Below, in pieces: positions 26,372 to 33,820 of a stretch of DNA of 64,000 nt; position 1 is the first letter of the stretch; every line of letters begins with the position of its first letter. The stretch is taken from NCBI RefSeq assembly GCF_000300195.1, contig NZ_AMQH01000015.1, positions 124,001-188,000 of the forward strand, written 5' to 3'. Under the pieces are notes generated by a model that saw only the letters and a list, made by a program, of their open reading frames with translations, was not told where the DNA came from and searched no databases. Made by a program: the position numbers and the translations under genes. This DNA is from Clostridium tunisiense TJ. Its GTDB lineage: Bacteria > Bacillota > Clostridia > Clostridiales > Clostridiaceae.

Positions 26372-26719
26372 CAAGTAAAAGAGGCAGAGTTTTCTTAAAA
26401 GGATTAAAGTAGAGGAGCAAGGTTTTCTAAAAACATAAGATAAAATTTTCTCGTATATATATTAAAAGAAATGAAAAATAGAATAGAAATATTTAGGAAA
26501 TATTTTGCAATTATGAGTTGTATATAAGTTTTGACCTTGTTTAGCTACATAGGGAACCAGAGTTTAAACCTCACTTATACATGAGTCCTACCTTGGTTCT
26601 CTTAAAGCTTTTTGAGTATGAATAAATTAATCTTTCACTAATAGGGCCTTTATTAAACTATTGAATAGATGGCTATGAAGTGTAATAGATTTATAGTAAT
26701 AGTGTTATGGGAGGATTTT
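26372..26719 (+). other. Intergenic region before the two-component genes
   Basis: No gene is seen. One weak inverted repeat (AGGGAACCAGAG near 26551 with TGGTTCTCTT near 26594) may be part of a structured 5' UTR. The kinase ribosome binding site GGGAGGA is at 26709. Confidence 0.45.
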
Positions 26720-27904
26720 ATGACAAAGGAGTTTCAAATCAGAGGTTTTACAAATTGGATAAAATTGTTTACATATATTTCAGCCACAGTTTTATTAATG
26801 ATCAACAACAATTTAAACAAACTAACCTATATTATACCCATTATTGTACTAATATTTTTTACTAACTACTCAAGAGATTATTTCCTAGTTTCTAAAAATA
26901 AACCCATAGGTTATGTGTGGGCAAGCATAGCACTTGAAATGCTTCTTATTATATCCATAGGGGTAATTGACAAAAATGACTTCAATTTACTTTTATTTTT
27001 TATTTGCGTATCCTCCACCGTTATTATTCATCCTTTTATATATTCTATATTTCTAGTGAGCAGTTATATAGTGTCCATGTTTTTTATTGATGCTTTAAAA
27101 AATGGTTTTGAAACTATGGCACAGTCCTTTTTACCAATGATTTTTAATTATGGAGTTTCTATAGCTTTTGTGGTTGGTATGAGCTACTTGGTAAAGGTCC
27201 AAATTAGGGAAAAGGAAAAATTGGCAAAGATGAAGGATGAGCTGGAAGAAGCATATAAAAAGCTTATAGAAAAATCAGCAATAGCAGAAAAGCTTTCAGT
27301 AGAACAAGAAAGAACAAGGATGGCTAGAGAAATTCATGATACCCTTGCGCATACGCTAACTACTCTCATTGTTCAATTAGAGGCTTGTAAAAAGTTAACA
27401 GCTTTAGACCCCTCTAGGTTGCCAGCAGAACTTGAAAAAGCTCAGAAGCTATCAAGGAGTGGATTTAATGATGTTAAGCGTAGCATAAAAGCCCTAAGAC
27501 CTCAGGCTATGGAGGAAAAATCTTTTTTTGCCTCTATTAATGTTATTATTAATGAAACTATGGAAAGTACAAAGGTGAAAATCACCTTAAATAATTTACT
27601 TCCCAAAGATATAAAATTACCATCCCAAATTGAGATTGCACTGTTTAGAGTGATACAAGAAAGCATTACGAATTCAGTTAGGCATGGACAGGCTAGTGAA
27701 ATCCAAATTCATATGGAAAAGGAAAATTATACGCTGAAGTTAAGCATATTTGATAATGGTATAGGATGTACAAGTATGAAAAAGGGATATGGAACTCAAG
27801 GAATCCAAGAAAGAATTGAAGGGTTAAAGGGAACAGTAGAATTTTCTAGTTCTGTAGGTGAAGGCTTTAAAACAAAGGCATTAATTCCTTGTGAGGTGGT
27901 ATAA
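26720..27904 (+). CDS. Sensor histidine kinase, DesK/NarL type
   Basis: A 394-residue kinase. Five or six membrane helices fill residues 1-165, without an extracellular domain, so it may sense the membrane itself. A short coiled coil leads to the HisKA_3 dimerisation helix with the phospho-acceptor in 'MAREIHDTLAHTLTTL'. The ATPase domain has 'FRVIQESITNSVRHG', 'IFDNGIGCT' and 'GYGTQGIQERIEGLKG'. ATG 26720 is chosen because GGGAGGA lies just before it; a longer frame back to 26669 has no site. It is 3 nt from the response regulator gene. Confidence 0.93.
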   Translation: MTKEFQIRGFTNWIKLFTYISATVLLMINNNLNKLTYIIPIIVLIFFTNYSRDYFLVSKNKPIGYVWASIALEMLLIISIGVIDKNDFNLLLFFICVSSTVIIHPFIYSIFLVSSYIVSMFFIDALKNGFETMAQSFLPMIFNYGVSIAFVVGMSYLVKVQIREKEKLAKMKDELEEAYKKLIEKSAIAEKLSVEQERTRMAREIHDTLAHTLTTLIVQLEACKKLTALDPSRLPAELEKAQKLSRSGFNDVKRSIKALRPQAMEEKSFFASINVIINETMESTKVKITLNNLLPKDIKLPSQIEIALFRVIQESITNSVRHGQASEIQIHMEKENYTLKLSIFDNGIGCTSMKKGYGTQGIQERIEGLKGTVEFSSSVGEGFKTKALIPCEVV

Positions 27905-27907
27905 AAA

Positions 27908-28648
27908 GTGAAAATTAAAGTAATGATTACAGAAGATCAAAGGTTAATGAGAGAAGGACTTAAAACCTTATTAGATTTAGAACAGGACTTAACTGTAGTT
28001 GAACTAGCTGAGAATGGTAAGGATGCCTTGGAGAAACTTCCAGGTGCACAACCAGATGTGATACTTATGGATATACGTATGCCAGTGATGGACGGGGTAG
28101 AAGCTACAAGAATTATCAAAGAAAAATATCCAAAAGTGAAGGTATTAATTTTAACTACCTTTGACGATGATGAGTTTATTATTGATGCATTAAAAAGTGG
28201 AGCTGTGGGTTATATTCTTAAGGATCTTTCCTCTGAAAAGCTGGTGACAGCCATTAGAGATGCCCATAATGGAAACTCTATCATGCAGCCTGAAATTGCA
28301 GCTAAGATAATTTCTCATATTACAGGAGCAACAAAGAATATCTTGGCTCAAAACCTAGAGGGGGAGATAAGTCATCAACTGTCTCAAACAGAGGACCATG
28401 GTGAGTTAAATTCAAGGAAATCTGTTAGTTTAAAAGAGAAAAATAATAAATCAGAACTTACTGACCGTGAAAAAGATATACTTAATTTAGTTGGTGAAGG
28501 TATGTCAAATACTGAAATAGCTAAAAAACTTTATATTTCAGTGGGCACTGTTAAGAATTATATTAGTAGTCTTTATAGCAAACTAGAAGTGGATGATAGA
28601 AGTAAGCTCACCTTATATGCTATTAAAGAAGCTTCAAAAAATAGCTAG
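27908..28648 (+). CDS. NarL/LuxR-family response regulator
   Basis: A 246-residue regulator. The receiver domain (1-120) has the phosphorylation site Asp55 in 'VILMDIRMPVMDG' and the switch residues in 'VLILTTFDDDEF' and 'GYILKD'. The LuxR-type HTH is C-terminal, 'LTDREKDILNLVGEGMSNTE' through 'SVGTVKNYISSLY'. The linker of about 50 residues is longer than usual. GTG start, 3 nt after the kinase gene. The hydrolase gene 166 nt downstream may be its target, as an inference. Confidence 0.94.
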   Translation: MKIKVMITEDQRLMREGLKTLLDLEQDLTVVELAENGKDALEKLPGAQPDVILMDIRMPVMDGVEATRIIKEKYPKVKVLILTTFDDDEFIIDALKSGAVGYILKDLSSEKLVTAIRDAHNGNSIMQPEIAAKIISHITGATKNILAQNLEGEISHQLSQTEDHGELNSRKSVSLKEKNNKSELTDREKDILNLVGEGMSNTEIAKKLYISVGTVKNYISSLYSKLEVDDRSKLTLYAIKEASKNS

Positions 28649-28700
28649 TAAATATAATTATCAATTTAGTATATATTAAGGCACAGCTTAAAAATCAAAT

Positions 28701-28814
28701 ATGACCCAGGTCATAGGTAATTATGACTTAAGTTGTTACCCTGGGCACATGTGTAAAAGCCTCCTAAGATTTACAATTAATATATAAATAGTTGTAAATT
28801 TTAGGAGGTTCATT
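28701..28814 (+). promoter_or_regulatory. Structured leader that buries a ribosome binding site
   Basis: CCTCCTAAGATTTACAA (28760-28776) pairs over 17 bp, with one G-U, to 28792-28808, whose 3' end TTAGGAGG is the ribosome binding site of the hydrolase gene at 28815. Upstream, CCCAG (28705-28709) pairs with CTGGG (28741-28745), and GGTAA (28716-28720) with TTACC (28736-28740), giving a nested bulged hairpin. The occluding stem would shut off translation unless opened. The signal is unknown; an RNA thermometer, riboswitch or protein-opened switch would all fit. Confidence 0.65.
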
Positions 28815-30212
28815 ATGTTAACCATTTTAGAAATATTAATAATCCTATTAAATATACCAGTGCTTATATGGCCACTACTACCAATTAAAAAAGTGCCTAG
28901 ATTTCTTGACTTTATGCCTTTAGCTGCAGTGATTGCTATGGTACTTCATCTTTTCATTGATCAGGAAGCAGTAACAGCAAGATTTGTTCCACTTTATATA
29001 TTTACCATTACTTTGTTTTTAATTACTATAATAAGAATTTTTAAGCATAATCCTAATCAACCTAAAAGAAGAGTTCTAGCTGTCATAGGGCGCATATTTC
29101 AAATAGGTTTACTAGTTATATGTGTGTTAATTCCAACAGTTATTATACCTTTTTACTCACTTCCAGAACCAACAGGGACCTTTGACGTAGGGACTGTGGT
29201 CATGGATTTTACAGACAATAACCGTATAGAAACTCTTTCTAAAAAAGAGGGAGAAAATCGTAAAGTTGCAGTACAGTTTTGGTACCCTTCAGATAGACAG
29301 GGCGCTGAGGCGAAGTATGATATCAATAATGCAACAATTTCAACAACAAAAGAGGAGTACCCTTTAATTATATTTTCTCATGGAGCCTTTGGTATGCGTA
29401 TGAGTAATGCTTCAACCTGTAGAGAATTAGCCAGTCATGGCTACATTGTTGCCAGTATAGACCATGCCTATCAAGCTTTTTATACATCCTTTGCAGATGG
29501 TAAGGTAGCTATTGTAAATCAAGATTTCCTTAACGAAGCTATAGGAGTTCAAGTGGATGATATAACAGGACAAAAGGCTTTTAATATTACTCATAACTGG
29601 TTAAACTTAAGAACGGCGGACATAGACCTTGTTATTAATAGTTTAAAAGCAGGTAATTTGGGTACTTCAGGAGAGGTTTTAAAGGGACACATGGATTTAG
29701 AAAACATTGGACTTTTGGGGCATTCTCTTGGCGGAGCTGCATCAGCAGAAGTTGCAAGAGAACGTGAGGATGTAAAGGCTGCTATTGTTATTGATGGAAC
29801 TATGATAGGTGATATTACTGGATTAAATAGTGAAAATGGTGAAATAATCACAGAAGAGAAGTTCAACAAACCACTTATGTTGATGTATGGCTCCTTATTC
29901 CTGGATGAAAAGGCAAAAGAAACAAGCTATCTACCCAATATAAAAGCTTATAATAATGCTAATAGCTCAGCATATTCCTTGTGTATAAAGGATTCTGGAC
30001 ACTTAAACTTTACGGATCTACCAAGAATATCCCCCTTCTTAGCTAAGAAATTAGGCGTTGGAAATATAGATTCCTTTCAGTGTATAAAAATAGTTAATGA
30101 TTATACACTTGCCTTCTTTGATAAGCATATTAAGGGGGAAGGAAACTCATTACTAGAAGGAAATAAACCTAGTGAACAAGTTGAATTTAGTAAGAGAATA
30201 GCAGGAAACTAA
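28815..30212 (+). CDS. Membrane-anchored alpha/beta hydrolase (PAF acetylhydrolase/DLH-like)
   Basis: A 465-residue protein with three or four N-terminal membrane helices (about 3-22, 35-53, 62-78 and 95-115) and then an extracytoplasmic alpha/beta hydrolase. 'IIFSHGAFGMRMSN' forms the oxyanion region, the nucleophile Ser is in 'GLLGHSLGGAASAE', an acid lies near 'MLMYGSLFLDE' and the His near 'IKDSGHLNFTDL'. The layout matches PAF-acetylhydrolase-like lipases. The substrate is unknown. Its ribosome binding site is sequestered in a 17-bp stem, and a two-component system lies upstream. Confidence 0.85.
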   Translation: MLTILEILIILLNIPVLIWPLLPIKKVPRFLDFMPLAAVIAMVLHLFIDQEAVTARFVPLYIFTITLFLITIIRIFKHNPNQPKRRVLAVIGRIFQIGLLVICVLIPTVIIPFYSLPEPTGTFDVGTVVMDFTDNNRIETLSKKEGENRKVAVQFWYPSDRQGAEAKYDINNATISTTKEEYPLIIFSHGAFGMRMSNASTCRELASHGYIVASIDHAYQAFYTSFADGKVAIVNQDFLNEAIGVQVDDITGQKAFNITHNWLNLRTADIDLVINSLKAGNLGTSGEVLKGHMDLENIGLLGHSLGGAASAEVAREREDVKAAIVIDGTMIGDITGLNSENGEIITEEKFNKPLMLMYGSLFLDEKAKETSYLPNIKAYNNANSSAYSLCIKDSGHLNFTDLPRISPFLAKKLGVGNIDSFQCIKIVNDYTLAFFDKHIKGEGNSLLEGNKPSEQVEFSKRIAGN

Positions 30213-30340
30213 AAATTGTGGTTAAGTTTGTAAGAGCTATGAAAAGTTTAGTGGAAAATATAGGGTTATAGCGATGTGACACAAGGCAAAGCTAAGATAA
30301 AAACAACCTTAAGCGAATAAAAAATCAAGCATAAATAGTA

Positions 30341-30371
30341 AAAAGTCATGTAAAAGTACATGACTTTTTCT
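30341..30371 (+). terminator. Rho-independent terminator
   Basis: AAAAAGTCATGTA pairs with TACATGACTTTTT over 13 bp around a 4-nt loop. Confidence 0.85.
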
Positions 30372-30462
30372 TTGGTTCCACAGCTTAAATGCAGAAGTGT
30401 TCTTCTGCAAGGAGTGAAATTTATAGGTTTAGTTTGTTACTATGTTGAATAAGATGAATAAA

Positions 30463-30513
30463 TAAAAGCTATCTCCGGAGATAAGAGTAACGTATTCAGA
30501 GGTAGCTTTTAGG
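30463..30513 (-). terminator. Terminator downstream of the MFS gene
   Basis: TAAAAGCTATCT pairs with AGAGGTAGCTTTTA across a 22-nt spacer holding a smaller CTCCGGAG hairpin. The minus-strand copy ends in a T-rich tract. Confidence 0.6.
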
Positions 30514-30546
30514 ATGTTGACATGAAGAGTTAAAACAATAATAGTA

Positions 30547-31812
30547 TTATTCTAGTTTAGTGCAAAACACAGTATAAATACAAAGTCCAGCACCACCTAG
30601 CATAGGCAAAATATAAGAAGGGATATGATTAATTAAGATTCCAGCCAGAATTAGTGCAATAGGTAAAATTACCTTTGCTATACTTATGCCAAGGCTAAGG
30701 ACTCTTCCTCTTAATTCTTCTGGAATAACTTGCTGTAGTATATAGAAAATAGGAATATCGATGAAAGATATAGCAATACCTGCTAGTATCATAGTTAAAA
30801 TAAAGTATACTAAATAAAAACCTTCATTATTAACTTTATAGCTTAATATAACTGAAAAACCTATGGCTACCATAGAAAGGGACAGTAATATACCAGTAAA
30901 TTTTATGATTTTGCCGTAGGGATGGGTGGCCATGACCTTTTTAATCAGAAGGGCACCTAAAATCATTCCTATAGGAAAAGCAGCCTCTATTATACCAAAA
31001 GCTTTAGTACTTAACTTCAAAACATTATTTATTATATAGGGCAGTGGTACAGTTATTGAAAGACCAAGAAAAAAGTTTAAGGCGATAAAAACTCCAAACA
31101 TATTTAAAATATTTTTACTGGTTTTTAAATAATTAACTCCCTCTTGTATATCCTTTTTAAAGTTCATTTTTTCTTTGATTATTTCCTTATCACTATGATT
31201 GAATTTAAAATTCATAATTCCGTGAAGCATTGCAGATATGAAAAAAGAAATTCCATTAACTAAGATGAAGTACCTTATATCTATAAAAGCAAAGATTACT
31301 CCACCAATCATAGGACCTAAAATAGAAGAGGCAGATTGAATTACTTTACTTATAGAATTTAAAGATATAAGTCTTTTTTCAGACACTAAATTTGGTTTTG
31401 ATGCTTCAATACTTATGCCATAAACAGTAGTAAATACATTTAGAAGAAAAGTAGTTGTATAAATCATGGGTAAGCTTAAGGTATAGCCTATAGTTAAAAG
31501 ATATAAACCTATGAGTAAAACTCCATTAAGCATATCAGTAATTATAGCAAGGAGCTTCTTATCAAGCCTATCTGCAAGGACACCTGCAAAGGGATTAACA
31601 AGAATAGTAGACAAAATTCCTAGAACAAGGGTGGTTGCAAAGCTTAAGCCTGAACCAGTTACTTTTAACACGTAAAGTCCAAGGGCAAAATTATAAATAG
31701 AAGTTCCAAAGAGGGATATACAGCTTGCTATTGAAAATAAAATTATATTTAAAAAGTCCTTAGTTTTAAAAGAATTCTTTAATGAGGTTATTGATATTTC
31801 CAATTTAATCAC
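30547..31812 (-). CDS. MFS transporter (MefA-like efflux)
   Basis: An MFS protein of about 421 residues with 12 membrane helices. 'ASCISLFGTSIYNFALGLYV' opens helix 1, 'NPFAGVLADRLDKKLLAIIT' is the MFS motif A loop, and 'VIPEELRGRVLSL' is the typical loop before helix 11. It belongs to the DHA3/MefA-like exporter group, which moves macrolides or other drugs. The open frame extends back to 31920, but the likely start is GTG 31812 (or TTG 31803), next to AAAGGA. It is downstream of the MerR-methyltransferase gene with a terminator-like hairpin between. Confidence 0.9.
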   Translation of the reverse strand: MIKLEISITSLKNSFKTKDFLNIILFSIASCISLFGTSIYNFALGLYVLKVTGSGLSFATTLVLGILSTILVNPFAGVLADRLDKKLLAIITDMLNGVLLIGLYLLTIGYTLSLPMIYTTTFLLNVFTTVYGISIEASKPNLVSEKRLISLNSISKVIQSASSILGPMIGGVIFAFIDIRYFILVNGISFFISAMLHGIMNFKFNHSDKEIIKEKMNFKKDIQEGVNYLKTSKNILNMFGVFIALNFFLGLSITVPLPYIINNVLKLSTKAFGIIEAAFPIGMILGALLIKKVMATHPYGKIIKFTGILLSLSMVAIGFSVILSYKVNNEGFYLVYFILTMILAGIAISFIDIPIFYILQQVIPEELRGRVLSLGISIAKVILPIALILAGILINHIPSYILPMLGGAGLCIYTVFCTKLE

Positions 31813-31918
31813 TTTCCTTTCTTTAGGGTTAAGTGCCCTAACTTCTAGTTTCATTATAATTGGTGGTCTCATCACCACATCAATAGATAGAATTAAAAAA
31901 AATACCCAAAAAATAAAC

Positions 31919-31945
31919 AAAAGATAGGGTTAACCCTACCTTTTG
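31919..31945 (-). terminator. Attenuator-like hairpin between regulator and exporter
   Basis: On the minus strand CAAAAGGTAGGGTT pairs with AACCCTATCTTTT and leads into a T-rich tract. It overlaps the stop codon of the MerR-methyltransferase gene. It could limit read-through into the MFS gene. Confidence 0.7.
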
Positions 31946-33153
31946 CCAAGGAGAGAATATGAATAAACCTTTTCACCTTCTCTAAAGTAATTCTCATACT
32001 TTCCACCCTTTTCAACAAAATTTGAAGTGTTTTCTTCAAAAATATTGTAGTGAAGGCTAGAAAGTTGATTTTTAATATCATTTGCAATGAAATTCTTTCT
32101 GTATTTAGGCTCTATTAAGCTGTTTAGGGCAAAATTCTTGAATAAAATATAAGCTCCAATTAGAGTTGCATTATCTTTCACATAATTATCTACTAGTTTT
32201 AAGAGAAAGTCTTCATTATGAAAACTATAATTACTTGTTCCAGAAACGTCCAAAACAGTATCAATAGATTTATCCCTTATTGGGAGCTGGCGAAAATCTG
32301 AGCAAATAAAAAGAATATTTTTTTTATAATCTACAGTTTCTAATATATTCTTTAAAAATATATGCCTATTTATATCATGATCCACAGCAATGTATATAGA
32401 GTCCTCAGGCAGATTTTCATAAATACTTCTTAAAAAAAAGCCTAGGCCAGAGCCTAATTCTAGAAGAACTTTGTTTTTAAAAGTAGAAAAATCAATTTTT
32501 TTATGTAGAAAGTCCATTCCACGATAAAGATGATCAAGATAATCTATGTTAGTATCGCTTATATAGTCAACAATGTGATTAAAGTCGTATTTAACACTAA
32601 AATCAAGCTTACTATTAGTAACCATCAATATACCATTTTCAATGTGGTACTCTTCACCACATAAACACCTTAGTTTTCCAGTTATAATTTGATTATTTGT
32701 TATGCTTCCTTCACTAAGCTGTAGATTACTTTCACATTTTAAGCATTTTAAAAGGCTAAGTGCATTAAAGTTTATCCCAATAACAGTTTTACTCTTATTT
32801 TCACTTTTTGAAAGTTCCATTAATCTTTCTTTCAGCTTCTCTTTCATTTCACTAAGCTCTTTAATTTGATTTTCTAATTTGCTAACTTTATTTTTAAAAA
32901 GTGCTTTGAAGCATTCATCTTCCTCATATTGAGTTAGATTACCTAATCTTTTAAACATAAAGATAGTTTTAATTTCCCCTAAGGAAAATCCCATAGCTTT
33001 TAGAGATAATAAATCTTCTAAGTCTTTTTCGCATTTACTATCAAAGTTGTATTGTCCACCTTGCTTTTCAGGAATTATTAAATTCATATCCATATAATGA
33101 CGGACAGTATCTATGGTTAAATTATTTAGTTCAGCAAACTTTCCGATTTTCAT
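31936..33153 (-). CDS. MerR-type regulator fused to a methyltransferase
   Basis: A 405-residue fusion. Residues 1-70 are a MerR winged helix ('KIGKFAELNNLTIDTVRHYM' and 'LLSLKAMGFSLGEIKTIFMF'), 75-115 a dimerising coiled coil. A four-cysteine zinc-like segment follows at about 133-170 ('CLKCESNLQL' and 'LRCLCGEEYH'). The C-terminal class I SAM methyltransferase has 'VLLELGSGLGFFLRSIYE' and 'IAVDHDINRH'. The zinc-finger/methyltransferase half recalls RlmA-type antibiotic-resistance enzymes. With the MFS gene next to it, this looks like a self-regulated resistance unit. AGGTGTAAAT precedes the start. Confidence 0.88.
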   Translation of the reverse strand: MKIGKFAELNNLTIDTVRHYMDMNLIIPEKQGGQYNFDSKCEKDLEDLLSLKAMGFSLGEIKTIFMFKRLGNLTQYEEDECFKALFKNKVSKLENQIKELSEMKEKLKERLMELSKSENKSKTVIGINFNALSLLKCLKCESNLQLSEGSITNNQIITGKLRCLCGEEYHIENGILMVTNSKLDFSVKYDFNHIVDYISDTNIDYLDHLYRGMDFLHKKIDFSTFKNKVLLELGSGLGFFLRSIYENLPEDSIYIAVDHDINRHIFLKNILETVDYKKNILFICSDFRQLPIRDKSIDTVLDVSGTSNYSFHNEDFLLKLVDNYVKDNATLIGAYILFKNFALNSLIEPKYRKNFIANDIKNQLSSLHYNIFEENTSNFVEKGGKYENYFREGEKVYSYSLLGKR

Positions 33154-33220
33154 ATTTACACCTCAATAATTCTTGTTTTAATCTCAATCTATATTTCAGC
33201 CTTTATTAAAAAATAATGAT

Positions 33221-33232
33221 ACTAGCACTAGT
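33221..33232 (-). promoter_or_regulatory. Candidate MerR operator dyad
   Basis: ACTAG-CA-CTAGT is a dyad 68 nt upstream of the MerR-methyltransferase start. MerR proteins bind such dyads between -35 and -10 boxes; the promoter boxes themselves are not clear here. Confidence 0.4.
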
Positions 33233-33484
33233 GTTCCTCATTGATAATTGAATTGTAGTAGCAAAATCTAGAGAGTATTTATGCATATTAAATTGTTAAA
33301 TAACCTAAGAGTCGTACTTAATCCAATAAGAAAATCAATAGAACTATGTATATTGTTTATTCACCATTATTAAATATGATTATACCCTAAATAAATTGAG
33401 TATTCCATTATTTGGGCGAGAATTTCTAGATATACATACTAAACTTCTTACCACTTGTTTTAAGGAAAATTTTGAATAACAAAT

Positions 33485-33628
33485 TTTTTTATTATACAGG
33501 AAGTTCAACTTTTTTGAATGTAAAAAGTTTCTTTGAGTTCTTGATATTACAAGGTTTCAAACTATATGTAAAAAATTACAAAGATTATAGGAGTTTAAAA
33601 GGGCGTGTGCATACACGCTTTTGTTCTA
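33485..33628 (+). ncRNA. 144-nt conserved leader-like element, copy B
   Basis: This copy aligns end to end with 8090-8233. The 5' block 'ATTATACAGGAAGTTCAACT' and the 3' hairpin GCGTGTGCATACACGC followed by TTTTGTTCT are kept, while the central segment varies. The hairpin stem is unchanged and its loop differs between copies. It lies 192 nt upstream of the pseudoprotease gene. The rest of 33154-33820 holds no gene. Confidence 0.55.
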
Positions 33629-33820
33629 ACACTTAGACTAAGGTTCAATGCTTCATTTATAGGGATTAACAGGAAGGATATATTGAGCATTAAAAAAATC
33701 TTGAACAAAACAGTAGTAATTAACATAAATTATTTATAAGGGGAGATGTGTACTTAACTTTAATAGCTATCATATTGATTTAGAACACACCACAAGAATT
33801 TAAAGGGTGGGATTAGGTTT

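Larger units (their letters stand above)
30213..30546. other. Intergenic region between convergent genes
   Basis: No gene is seen. It holds two terminators, listed separately, serving the hydrolase (+) and the MFS gene (-). Confidence 0.5.
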
